Made by a program: the position numbers and the translations under genes | The notes under the pieces: generated by a model | What the model saw: only the letters and a program-made list of their open reading frames with translations | Told to the model about the DNA's origin: nothing | The model's database searches: none | In this document: piece after piece, positions 52,858 to 60,453 of the stretch | How positions within the stretch are numbered: the first letter of the stretch is position 1 | Layout of the letters: each line of letters starts with the position of its first letter | NCBI RefSeq assembly: GCF_000014185.1 | Contig: NC_008148.1 | Coordinates: 1,716,001 to 1,780,000 of the forward strand | Length of the DNA: 64,000 bases | Reading direction: 5' to 3' | Source of the DNA: Rubrobacter xylanophilus DSM 9941 | GTDB lineage: Bacteria > Actinomycetota > Rubrobacteria > Rubrobacterales > Rubrobacteraceae

Positions 52858-54480
52858 TCAGGCAGAGGCATCCTGGTACCCCAGCGCCCGGGAGAGCTCC
52901 CGGGCTTTGATCATCTCCACCACCCGGCGGATGTCCTCCTCCATCCGCCGGTCCGCGTCGAGGAAGGGCACCCGCTCGCGCACCAGCCGGTGGGCCTCCC
53001 GCGTCCTCGGCGCCATGCTCTGCGTGCCCCTCAGATCCAGCGCCTGGCAGACGGCGATGAGGTGGATGGCCGCCACGTTCTGCGCGAGCTCCACGATGGT
53101 CCTGGCGTCGCGCGCCGCGATGGTCCCCATGCTGACCTTGTCCTGGTTGTGCGCCTCTGTGGAGCGGGAGTGGACGCTCACCGGGCTGGACAGCTTGCAG
53201 GCCTCGGCCACCAGCGAGGAGCAGGCGAGCTGCATCCCCTTGAAGCCGTGGTGCAGCCCCGCCTGCGGCCCCTCGGGGTCGAAGAACGGGATGAGGTTGG
53301 GGGTGAGCCCGTTGTTGAACTTCTCGTCTACCACGAGCTCCAGCTGCCGGTCCATAAGGTCGGCGACGCTGGCGAGCGCGACCTTCAGGGAGTCCATGGC
53401 CTGCACGATGTGCCCGCCGTAGAAGTTGCCCCCGCTGTGGACGGCGCGCCCCTCCGCGTCGAAGAGGGGGTTGTCGTCGGAGGAGTTCATCTCGACCTCC
53501 ACCCACCGCCGGACCCAGCCGAGGGTGTCCCGGAGCACACCGTTCACGTGCGGCGCGCAGCGTATGGAGTACTTGTCCTGGATGTTGCGCTCCAGCTCCC
53601 GGTAGCCCCTCCCCCCGAGGCCGTCCCCGGAGAGCACCTGGTCTATCTCGGTGGAGAGCCCGGAGCCCTCGAGCAGCCCGCGGATGACGCGCGCGCTCTC
53701 CACCTGCCCGGGGTGCGGCTTGTTCTCGTGGATGAAGGGGTGGAAGTGCGCCCGGTTGCCGAGCAGCGCCTCGGAGGCCATGGCCGTGCACAGGTCGCAC
53801 ACGAAGGCCAGCTCCCCGGCGTCCCACACGGCGAGCGCGGCGAAGGCGCTCATGAAGGAGGTGCCGTTGGTTATGGCGAGCCCCTCCTTGGCCTCCAGCT
53901 CGAGCGGCGCGAGCCCGAGCTCCTCGAGCACCTCCCCCACCGGCCGCCACTCCCCGCGGTGGAGCACCTCGCCGTGCCCGGTGAGCGCGGAGCCCAGATA
54001 GGAGAGCGGGACGAGATCCCCGCTCGCCCCGCAGGAACCACGCTCGGGGATGGGCGGCAGCACGTCGTGGTTGACGAACGCCAGCAGCAGCTCCACCAGC
54101 TCCCGGCGCACCCCGGAATTGCCCCGGGCCATGCAGTTGGCCCGGAGCAGCATGGTGGCCCGCACGACCTCGGGCGGGGCCAGCGGCCCGATCCCGTTGC
54201 CCAGAAAGCGCAGGATGTTCTTCTGCAGCTCGGCCGTCCTGGCGGGCGAGATCTGGCGGTGCGCGCTGTCCCCGAAGCCGGTGGTCACCCCGTAGATGGG
54301 ACGCTCGGAGGCGATGAGCTCCCGCTTCAGACGGTTCGCCTCCTCTACCCTCTCCGCCGCCGCGCCGGATAGGACGCACTCGCCGGCCTCCCCCCGGGCC
54401 ACCGCGACCACGTCCTCAAGACCCAGCGAGCGCCCGTCCAGCTCTAGCCCGTAGCCGGTCGCAGGCAGGGTCTCTCTCAT
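52858..54480 (-). CDS. Aromatic amino acid ammonia-lyase, probable phenylalanine ammonia-lyase
   Basis: 540 residues with the MIO-forming Ala-Ser-Gly at 152-154 (GSCGASGDLVPLSYL) and catalytic Tyr63 (YGVTTGFG). The substrate-selectivity pair aligned with Ser-His of histidine ammonia-lyase is Phe92-Leu93 (LQKNILRFLGNGIG), the pair found in phenylalanine ammonia-lyases (FL). The loop that reads QED in HutH is HNQD (444-447), again as in PAL. It should deaminate phenylalanine to trans-cinnamate. No hutU, hutI or hutG is nearby, whereas a CoA ligase, thiolase and hydroxyacyl dehydrogenase follow in the same operon. The start ATG 54480 has AAGGGG upstream. An automatic HutH label would be understandable but is probably wrong. 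Confidence 0.85.
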   Translation of the reverse strand: MRETLPATGYGLELDGRSLGLEDVVAVARGEAGECVLSGAAAERVEEANRLKRELIASERPIYGVTTGFGDSAHRQISPARTAELQKNILRFLGNGIGPLAPPEVVRATMLLRANCMARGNSGVRRELVELLLAFVNHDVLPPIPERGSCGASGDLVPLSYLGSALTGHGEVLHRGEWRPVGEVLEELGLAPLELEAKEGLAITNGTSFMSAFAALAVWDAGELAFVCDLCTAMASEALLGNRAHFHPFIHENKPHPGQVESARVIRGLLEGSGLSTEIDQVLSGDGLGGRGYRELERNIQDKYSIRCAPHVNGVLRDTLGWVRRWVEVEMNSSDDNPLFDAEGRAVHSGGNFYGGHIVQAMDSLKVALASVADLMDRQLELVVDEKFNNGLTPNLIPFFDPEGPQAGLHHGFKGMQLACSSLVAEACKLSSPVSVHSRSTEAHNQDKVSMGTIAARDARTIVELAQNVAAIHLIAVCQALDLRGTQSMAPRTREAHRLVRERVPFLDADRRMEEDIRRVVEMIKARELSRALGYQDASA

Positions 54481-54510
54481 GCCTATCACCCCTTCGTCTC
54501 CCCACAGAGC

Positions 54511-54528
54511 CCCGGCAAAGAGGCCGGG
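54511..54528. other. Short hairpin in the ammonia-lyase leader
   Basis: CCCGGC, six-base loop, GCCGGG. It falls in the predicted 5' untranslated leader of the ammonia-lyase transcript; role unknown. Confidence 0.3.
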
Positions 54529-54540
54529 ACACAACGCGTT

Positions 54541-54554
54541 TGACCAGTTGTTCA
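54541..54554. promoter_or_regulatory. Imperfect palindrome TGACCAGTTGTTCA at the ammonia-lyase promoter
   Basis: TGAnCA-nn-TGnTCA inverted repeat lying directly downstream of the predicted -10. A candidate repressor site, possibly for the adjacent MarR protein, although it differs in sequence from the 55045-55065 palindrome. Confidence 0.4.
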
Positions 54555-54582
54555 GTCTAGCAGATCCCGGGGCCCCCGGCAA
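54554..54582 (-). promoter_or_regulatory. Promoter of the ammonia-lyase operon
   Basis: Minus strand: TTGCCG (54582-54577), 17 bases, TAGACT (54559-54554). Each box matches consensus at 4 of 6 positions. It begins 10 bases after the MarR stop codon, so the operon can be expressed independently of marR. Confidence 0.5.
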
Positions 54583-54591
54583 GCGGGCCCT

Positions 54592-55041
54592 TCAGGCGCC
54601 GGGGGCGCTGTGGCGGTGGGCTATCTTCGCGGCGTCGGAGAGAAAGCGGGCGACGGCCTCGCGCTCGCCGGCGGGGAGGCGCTCCTCGAGCGCCCGCAGC
54701 TCCCTTATGTAGGGCAGCAGGTGCCTGAAGGTCTCCTCCACCCCCCTCTCGGTGGCGCCGACCAGGGAGCTGCGGCGGTCGGAGGGGTTCGGAACCCGCT
54801 CCACGTACCCCCGGCGCTCCAGCCGGTCCACGAGCGCGGTGATGGCCCCCGGGCTCATCGAGAGCCTGGAGCACAGCTCCCCCATCGTCATCGGCCCCGA
54901 AGCCTGCAGGTGCTCCAGCGCGGCAAGCTCCGAGACCTCGAGCCCCATCCGCTTGGCCAGCGAGAAGAGAAACCTCATCGTCGCCGACGAGTGGGCCCGC
55001 ATGAGAGACCCGAGCCCCCCGGCAGCCTCCCCCCTTGACAT
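54592..55041 (-). CDS. MarR-family transcriptional regulator
   Basis: 149 residues with the MarR winged helix: LEVSELAALEHLQASGPMTMGELCSRLSMSPGAITALVDRLERRGYVERVPNPSDRRSSLVGATERGVE, including the wing DRR motif. MarR proteins often sense aromatic acids or drugs. The gene lies between the divergent membrane-protein/ABC unit and the co-oriented ammonia-lyase operon and could regulate both. The start ATG 55041 lies 3 bases from a perfect palindrome, so the transcript may have almost no leader. Confidence 0.88.
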   Translation of the reverse strand: MSRGEAAGGLGSLMRAHSSATMRFLFSLAKRMGLEVSELAALEHLQASGPMTMGELCSRLSMSPGAITALVDRLERRGYVERVPNPSDRRSSLVGATERGVEETFRHLLPYIRELRALEERLPAGEREAVARFLSDAAKIAHRHSAPGA

Positions 55042-55062
55042 CAGATATTTCTACGGTAGAAA
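55035..55062 (+). promoter_or_regulatory. Promoter of the membrane-protein/ABC exporter unit
   Basis: Perfect TTGACA (55035-55040), 16 bases, TAGAAA (55057-55062; 4 of 6). The palindrome at 55045-55065 fills the space between the two boxes, so bound MarR would block polymerase. Confidence 0.5.
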
Positions 55063-55065
55063 TAT
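55045..55065. promoter_or_regulatory. MarR-type operator palindrome in the divergent gap
   Basis: Perfect inverted repeat with 10-base arms ATATTTCTAC (55045-55054) and GTAGAAATAT (55056-55065) around one base. It lies immediately upstream of marR and inside the promoter of the divergent unit, the standard MarR autoregulatory arrangement. Confidence 0.65.
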
Positions 55066-55100
55066 TTGCCCATGTAAATATCTTACCAGGGAGGCTCTCG

Positions 55101-55883
55101 TTGGACAATCCGGCAAGGCGGGCGGCGAACGTGCTGGGCGCGGTGTTCCAGGTGGCGGCGAGCCCGGTCGGGGGTTTGCTCGCCGGGGCGAGCGTGGGCG
55201 AGGTTTCGGGCCGGAACCCGACGCTGGTGGTGCCTGCGGGGTATGCGTTCTCCATCTGGGGGCCCATATTCGGGCTGTGTCTGGTCTATGCAGTGTGGCA
55301 GGCGCTGCCGGGGGTGCGTCTCCCCGGCGGGGTGGGGTGGTCCACGGCCGGGGCGTTCTTTCTGAACGGCGTCTGGGAGCTCGTCTTCCCGTTCGGGCTC
55401 TTTCTCGCGGCGCAGGCGGTGCTCGTCGGGAGCTTTCTGTGCGCGGGGGCGGCGTATCTGGGGCTGCGTGAGGTAGGCGGGAGGGCCGGGGGCTGGCTCG
55501 CCGCGCTCCCGGTGGGGCTGCTCTTCGGCTGGCTCTCGGCGGCCACCTTCGTGGGGTTCGCCACGACCCTGGAGGGGCTTGGCGTGGAGAGCGGGGTTCC
55601 GGCCTCCTGCGCCCTGCTGCTCGCGGCGGGCGCGGTCGCCGCCGCAGCCTCCGGGCTGCGGGGGGTACCGGCGCAGGGGCGGGTGGCCTGCGGCGCGGCG
55701 GGGATCTGGGCGTTCGCCGCCGTGGTGGCGGGCCAGCAGGAGGACCCGTGGCCAATTGCGGCGGTGGCGGTGGCGGCCGCGGCGCTCGTGGCCCTTGGGC
55801 TCGCGGCGGGCCTGCTGAGGCGCAGCCCGGCGCGCGGCGGCGCGAACAGGGCGTGGTCAGGGGGGCTGTGGCGTGGACAATAA
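55101..55883 (+). CDS. Polytopic membrane protein, TspO/MBR-like
   Basis: 260 residues with about seven or eight hydrophobic segments. The region PAGYAFSIWGPIFGLCLVYAVWQALP and the Trp-bearing GVWELVFPFGLFLAAQAVLVGSFLC resemble the FSIWGxIY signature of longer tryptophan-rich sensory (TspO/MBR) relatives. Function in bacteria is poorly defined (tetrapyrrole or lipid-related transport or sensing). TTG 55101 has GGGAGG upstream; the ORF opens earlier at 55035 inside the operator. Its end overlaps the ABC ATPase start by 11 bases. Confidence 0.6.
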   Translation: MDNPARRAANVLGAVFQVAASPVGGLLAGASVGEVSGRNPTLVVPAGYAFSIWGPIFGLCLVYAVWQALPGVRLPGGVGWSTAGAFFLNGVWELVFPFGLFLAAQAVLVGSFLCAGAAYLGLREVGGRAGGWLAALPVGLLFGWLSAATFVGFATTLEGLGVESGVPASCALLLAAGAVAAAASGLRGVPAQGRVACGAAGIWAFAAVVAGQQEDPWPIAAVAVAAAALVALGLAAGLLRRSPARGGANRAWSGGLWRGQ

Positions 55884-56874
55884 AGGGGTTGCGGAGGCGA
55901 GAGGAGGCGGAAGGTTGAAGGCTTCGGGGGCGGCGATCCGGGCTTCAGGGCTCGTCAGGCGCTTCGGACAGAGCGTCGCGGTGGACGGGTTGGATCTCGA
56001 GGTGGGGCACGGCGAGATCTACGGCTTCCTCGGGCCCAACGGGGCGGGGAAGACCACCACGGTGCGGATGCTCGTCACCCTGCTCGCCCCGACGGAGGGC
56101 CGGGCGTGGGTGGCCGGGCGCGACGTCGTCCGGGAGCCCGGCGCCGTGCGGCTGCGCATCGGGGTCGCGCTGCAGGAGGCCGCGCTCGACGCGCGGCAGA
56201 CCGGGATCGAGATCCTGCGCCTGCAGGGCAGGCTCTACGGCCTCTCCCGGCGCGAGATAGACGAGCGGATCTCGCAGCTGCGCGGCCTCATAGACATCGG
56301 CGAGGCGCTCGGGCGCCGGGTGGGGAGCTACTCCGGCGGGATGCGGCGGAGGCTCGATCTCGCCGCGGCGCTCATCCACAACCCCGAGGTGCTCTTCCTT
56401 GACGAGCCCACCACCGGCCTCGACCCCGTCAGCCGGGCGAAGGTCTGGGAGGAGGTGCGCCGGCTCAACCGGGAGCTCGGCGTAACCATCTTCCTCACCA
56501 CCCAGTACCTCGAGGAGGCCGACCGGCTCGCCGACAGGGTCGGGATCATCGACCGGGGCCGGCTCGTCGCCGAGGGGACCCCGGAGGAGCTCAAGCGCTC
56601 GGTGGGGCAGGACCTCATCGTCGTCAGGACGCGGGGCAGCCTCGATGGGGCGATCGAGCGCCTGAGGGGGCTCGAGGCCGTCGGGCGCGTCGAGGCGCAC
56701 GGGCAGGAGATCACCGTGGCAACCCCCGACGGGCCGCAGGCCGTCGGGCGGGTCGCCGTCGAGCTCGCCCGCTCCGGGGTGGCCGTGGAGCGGCTCACCC
56801 TGCGCACCCCCACGCTGGACGACGTGTTCCTCGAGGTGACCGGCAACCGGATGTCCGCCGGGGAGGAGGTTTAG
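55873..56874 (+). CDS. ABC exporter ATP-binding protein (DrrA-like)
   Basis: 333 residues: Walker [16 protein letters not shown], signature [15 protein letters not shown], Walker [14 protein letters not shown], and switch region [35 protein letters not shown]. The DrrA-type C-terminal domain follows, including [16 protein letters not shown]. It energises the permease encoded next. GTG 55873 is used; TTG 55915, with a better ribosome site (GAGGAGGCGGAAGG), is an alternative that would remove 14 residues. Its place under a MarR-type operator suggests drug or aromatic-compound export. Confidence 0.9.
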   Translation: MDNKGVAEARGGGRLKASGAAIRASGLVRRFGQSVAVDGLDLEVGHGEIYGFLGPNGAGKTTTVRMLVTLLAPTEGRAWVAGRDVVREPGAVRLRIGVALQEAALDARQTGIEILRLQGRLYGLSRREIDERISQLRGLIDIGEALGRRVGSYSGGMRRRLDLAAALIHNPEVLFLDEPTTGLDPVSRAKVWEEVRRLNRELGVTIFLTTQYLEEADRLADRVGIIDRGRLVAEGTPEELKRSVGQDLIVVRTRGSLDGAIERLRGLEAVGRVEAHGQEITVATPDGPQAVGRVAVELARSGVAVERLTLRTPTLDDVFLEVTGNRMSAGEEV

Positions 56875-56876
56875 AG

Positions 56877-57680
56877 GTGCAGCAGGCAGCACAGACCCCG
56901 GCCGCCGTGCGGGCGCGCCCGGCGGGCTTCTGGAGGGACCTCGCGAGCGTCGCCGGCCGGGCGCTGCGGGCGGTCCCGCGCGAGCCCGAGGTCCTCATCC
57001 CCTCGCTCATCGTGCCCCTCTTCTTCTTCGCGGTCAACGTGGGGGCGCTCTCGGACATCTCCTCCTTCGCCGGGATAGAGGACTACGAGGCCTTCCAGCT
57101 CCCCGTGGCCATAGTCTTCGCCGTCACCGGCGTCTCGCGGGCCTCCGCGCTCGTCACCGACATCCAGAGCGGCTACTTCGACCGGCTGCTCGTCTCCCCC
57201 GTCAACCGCTACAGCCTGCTGCTCGGGCTGATGGTCGCGGACTTCGCGCTGGTCATCGCGCTCTCCATCCCCGTGCTCGCGCTGGGGCTCCTGCTCGGAG
57301 TAGAGTTCGCGACCGGGCCGCTGGGGGCGCTGGCCTTCCTGCTTCTCGCCGGCCTGTGGGGGCTCGCCTACACCGGGTTCCCGTACGCCATCGCGCTGCG
57401 CACCGGCAACCCGGCGGCGGTGAACTCCTCGTTCATCCTCTTCTTCCCGTTCGCCTTCCTCACCACCACCTTCCTCCCCCAGGAGGCGCTCACCGGCTGG
57501 CTCGCCACCGTCGCCGACTACAACCCCGTCACCTACCTGCTGGCCGGGCTGCGGTCGCTGGTGAGCGAGGGCTGGGAGGCGGGCGACCTGCTCCCGGCGG
57601 CCGGTGCGGTGGCGGGCGTGGGGCTGCTCTCCTTCGCGCTGGCCTTCGCCGCCCTGCGCGCCCGGGTGCGGCGCAGCTAG
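56877..57680 (+). CDS. ABC-2 type exporter permease (DrrB-like)
   Basis: 267 residues with six hydrophobic segments: VLIPSLIVPLFFFAVNVGAL, FQLPVAIVFAVTGVSRASALV, LLLGLMVADFALVIALSIPVLALGLLLG, LGALAFLLLAGLWGLAYTG, FILFFPFAFLTTTFLP and a final VAGVGLLSFALAFAALRA. DIQSGYFDRLLVSPVNRYSLLLG is the typical ABC-2 cytoplasmic signature. It starts 2 bases after the ATPase stop (GTG). Its TAG stop overlaps the TAG stop of the convergent amidohydrolase within one CTAG. Confidence 0.88.
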   Translation: MQQAAQTPAAVRARPAGFWRDLASVAGRALRAVPREPEVLIPSLIVPLFFFAVNVGALSDISSFAGIEDYEAFQLPVAIVFAVTGVSRASALVTDIQSGYFDRLLVSPVNRYSLLLGLMVADFALVIALSIPVLALGLLLGVEFATGPLGALAFLLLAGLWGLAYTGFPYAIALRTGNPAAVNSSFILFFPFAFLTTTFLPQEALTGWLATVADYNPVTYLLAGLRSLVSEGWEAGDLLPAAGAVAGVGLLSFALAFAALRARVRRS

Positions 57681-59443
57681 AGCGGGGGCCCGGAGGGGAC
57701 GAGCACCCGCCCGGACTTCACCTCCAGCACCCCGCGCGGGGTGAGCCGGACCGCGGGCAGAAAGTCGCAGGTCAGAAAGAGCAGGGTGTAGAGGAGGTCG
57801 TGGAAGGGGTAGCCGCGGGACTCGAGCTCGCGGGAGAGGCTCCGGTTGCGGGCGACCGCCTCCTCGAAGGTGCCGGGGGACATCATCCCGCAGACGGGGA
57901 GGGGCACCTCGCAGACCACCTCGCCCCCCGCAACGAGGGCTATGCCGCCCCCCATCTCCCTCACCCGGGCGGCGGCGCGGGCCATCGCCCGGGGGTCCCT
58001 GCCGAGGACCAGAAGCTGGGTGGTGGTGTTGTAGGTGCTGGCGAAGCCCTCGAGGGCATCCCCGGCGAAGCCCGCGACGAGCGCCCGCGAGACCCAGCCC
58101 CCCTCCCGGTCCACGAGCGCGGCGTACAGGAGGCCCTCCGGCGCGCCCCCGAGGCCCACCAGCCCCTCCCGCTCCTGGAGACGCTCCCAGCGCAGCCGGG
58201 TTATGACGGCGGAGACCAGCTCGATGACCGGCGCTCCGCGCGGGGAGGCGCCGGCCCGCGGCGGGTAGAGGCGCGGGTCCTCCAGCGGGAGGGAGGGCTC
58301 GAAGCGGGGGCGGGCGCCGTAGCTCTCCCAGTCCAGGGAGGGCAGCGGGGCGAGGAGCCTCCCCTCCTCCGCCACCACGCGGCCGCCGCAGATCACGGTC
58401 CGGGGCCGGAAGGAGGAGAGGTCGGGCAGGAGCAGGATGTCCGCCCGGCGCCCGGGGGCGAGCCCGCCCAGCTCGTGGTCCCGGCGCATCCAGGTGGCCG
58501 GGTTGAGGGTAACCATCCTCAGCGCCTGCATCGGGTCGACGCCCTGCTCCACGGCCAGCCGCAGCAGCCCGTCCACGAGGCCGTGCTCGGCGATGTGCTC
58601 CGGGCTCGAGCCGTCGGTCGTCAGGATCAGGCGGCGGGTGCTCACGCCCTCCTCCGTCACCGCGCGCAGCAGCTCCGGCAGGTCGGGCCTGAGCGAGCTG
58701 TGGCGCAGCATGGTCCAGAGGCCCAGCCGGAGGCGCGAGATCGCCTCCCGGGCGGAGATGGCCTCGTGGTCGGCCGTGATCCCGGCGGCGACCAGCGCGG
58801 GAAGGCGCGCCTCCGAGGCCCCGCCGGTGTGCCCGTCGGAGACCTTGCCCGCCTGCCGGGCGCGCGCGATCCCCTCCAGCAGGTGACCGTCGCCGGCGGC
58901 CAGGGCGGGCCAGCGCGTGATCTCGGCCGTCCCCACCACGTCCTCCCGGCCGAGCAGATCCCCCGCCGCCTCGGGCGAGAAGAGCCGCCGCTCCCCCGGG
59001 AACTCGGACTGCGAGATGAGGCGGGCCACCCACAGGTAGTTGACCGGGAGCGCCCGCAGGTCGTCCAGCAGCCAGGCGAGCCGCTCGGGCCCCATCTGCA
59101 GGTGGAAGAACAGGGTGTCGGCCACGACGGTGGTGGTCCCCAGCGCGGCGGCGGCCCCCGCCAGGCTCACCGGGTCGTACAGCACCCAGGGGTGGGTGTG
59201 CGCCTCTATGTAGCCGGGGGCCACGATCGCGCCGCCGGCCTCCACCGTGCGGGTCTCCGGCCCGGGCGGGGGCGGGTCCTGCCCGACGTAGGCTATGCAC
59301 CCCCCGCTCGCCGCCACGTCCGCCCGCAGCAGCTCGCCGGAGTACACGTTGGCCACCGTCCCGCCCCGCACGAGGAGGTCCGGCGGCTCCTCCCCCCGGG
59401 CGACCGCCAGCAGGCGCCGGTGCTCTTCGGAGCCGACGCGCAC
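57677..59443 (-). CDS. Adenine deaminase-like amidohydrolase
   Basis: 588 residues of the COG1001 type: DLLVRGGTVANVYSGELLRADVA, metal motif GYIEAHTHPW, VGTAEITRWPAL, DGHTGGASEARLPALVAAGITADHEAISAREAISRLRLGLWTMLRHSS, and the C-terminal domain with STYNTTTQLLVLGRD and GGGIALV. In adenine deaminases the active-site aspartate motif usually reads DDRHP; here it is TTDGSSPE, so the substrate may not be adenine. The start GTG 59443 lies 2 bases after the hydrolase gene. Purine salvage is the default call; another N-heterocycle deamination or hydrolysis is possible. Confidence 0.75.
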   Translation of the reverse strand: MRVGSEEHRRLLAVARGEEPPDLLVRGGTVANVYSGELLRADVAASGGCIAYVGQDPPPPGPETRTVEAGGAIVAPGYIEAHTHPWVLYDPVSLAGAAAALGTTTVVADTLFFHLQMGPERLAWLLDDLRALPVNYLWVARLISQSEFPGERRLFSPEAAGDLLGREDVVGTAEITRWPALAAGDGHLLEGIARARQAGKVSDGHTGGASEARLPALVAAGITADHEAISAREAISRLRLGLWTMLRHSSLRPDLPELLRAVTEEGVSTRRLILTTDGSSPEHIAEHGLVDGLLRLAVEQGVDPMQALRMVTLNPATWMRRDHELGGLAPGRRADILLLPDLSSFRPRTVICGGRVVAEEGRLLAPLPSLDWESYGARPRFEPSLPLEDPRLYPPRAGASPRGAPVIELVSAVITRLRWERLQEREGLVGLGGAPEGLLYAALVDREGGWVSRALVAGFAGDALEGFASTYNTTTQLLVLGRDPRAMARAAARVREMGGGIALVAGGEVVCEVPLPVCGMMSPGTFEEAVARNRSLSRELESRGYPFHDLLYTLLFLTCDFLPAVRLTPRGVLEVKSGRVLVPSGPPL

Positions 59444-59445
59444 GG

Positions 59446-60453
59446 CTAGAAGAGCGGGGCGTAGGTCGCGGGCTCTTCCTCCAGAAGCTCCGCCCGCCCC
59501 TCGTCCACCAGGTGCTCCAGGTGGGCAAGCGTCTCGGCGAGCGCGAAGCGGAGCTGGTGCGGCGAGAGCTGGTCCGCGGGGAAGACCCTCCGGGCGATCT
59601 CGTACGGCGTCGCCGGGCGCCCCCCGAAGGCCGCGTGCATCACCTCCAGCCGCTCCGCGTGGTGCGCCACGAGCTCGTCCACCCGCCCCCCGAGGTCGTG
59701 GAAGAGCGGGCCGTGCCCCGGCAGCACCAGGCCCACGTCGAGCCCGCGCAGCCCGCCTATGGAGCGGAGGTAGCGCCGCAGGGGCCGGGGCGCGGTGTAG
59801 GGCCACAGCCCGATGTTCGGCGTTATCTTCAGCAGGAGCTGGTCCCCGGCGACGAGCATGCCCCGCTCCGGGTCGTACAGGACGAAGTGGTGATCCGAGT
59901 GCCCCGGGGTGTGTATGGCCCGGGCCACCACCTCCCCGAGGCGAAGCTTCTCGCCGGGACGCACGGGGACCACCTCCTCCGGCACCCGGACCCCGAGGTC
60001 CGTCGTCCCGGCGGTGGGGCGGGCGGTCCCTTCGTCCATGCCGTTGCGCACCAGAAAGCGGACGAAATCCTCCAGGTCGCGCTCCGGGTCCCACACCCTC
60101 CGCGCTGCCTCTACCTCCCCGGCCAGCATGAGGACCGGGGCCCCGGAGCGCTCCTGCATCCAGCGGGCGAGCCCGATGTGGTCCGGGTGCAGGTGGGTGA
60201 CCACGATCTTCTCGACCCCGCGTTCGAGGTCGAGGCCGAGCCCGGCGGCGGCCGCCTCCCAGGCCTTTCGCGCGTCCGGGTAGTCGTACCCCGGGTCCAG
60301 GACCGTCCACCCCCCCTCCCCGGCGAACAGGTAGGAGGAGACGAACCGCAGCGGGAAGGGGACCGGCAGCTTCAGCTGGTAGACCCCCCCGGCGATCCTG
60401 GCGGCCTCCCCGACCGGCTGGCCGCCGAGGCGCGAGGGAACGACGCCGCTCAT
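59446..60453 (-). CDS. Metallo-beta-lactamase-fold hydrolase
   Basis: 335 residues with the metal motif VVTHLHPDHIGLARW (HxHxDH), HTPGHSDHHFVLYDPERGMLVAGDQLL and LVLPGHGPLFHD. The C-terminal helical extension (RRVFPADQLSPHQLRFALAETLAHLEHLVDEGRAEL) matches glyoxalase II/LACTB2-like members. It hydrolyses a thioester or similar bond. The ATG shares ATGA with the stop of the acyl-CoA dehydrogenase gene, suggesting it acts on acyl-CoA or a related thioester in the same route. Confidence 0.85.
   Translation of the reverse strand: MSGVVPSRLGGQPVGEAARIAGGVYQLKLPVPFPLRFVSSYLFAGEGGWTVLDPGYDYPDARKAWEAAAAGLGLDLERGVEKIVVTHLHPDHIGLARWMQERSGAPVLMLAGEVEAARRVWDPERDLEDFVRFLVRNGMDEGTARPTAGTTDLGVRVPEEVVPVRPGEKLRLGEVVARAIHTPGHSDHHFVLYDPERGMLVAGDQLLLKITPNIGLWPYTAPRPLRRYLRSIGGLRGLDVGLVLPGHGPLFHDLGGRVDELVAHHAERLEVMHAAFGGRPATPYEIARRVFPADQLSPHQLRFALAETLAHLEHLVDEGRAELLEEEPATYAPLF

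Noticed and set aside
52858-54480. Histidine ammonia-lyase (hutH) label
   Set aside because: The selectivity residues are Phe-Leu and HNQD, as in phenylalanine ammonia-lyases, and no other hut genes are nearby.
57356-59449. 697-codon plus-strand ORF beyond the ABC permease
   Set aside because: Overlaps the permease in another frame and is antisense to the amidohydrolase; composition is that of a mirror frame.
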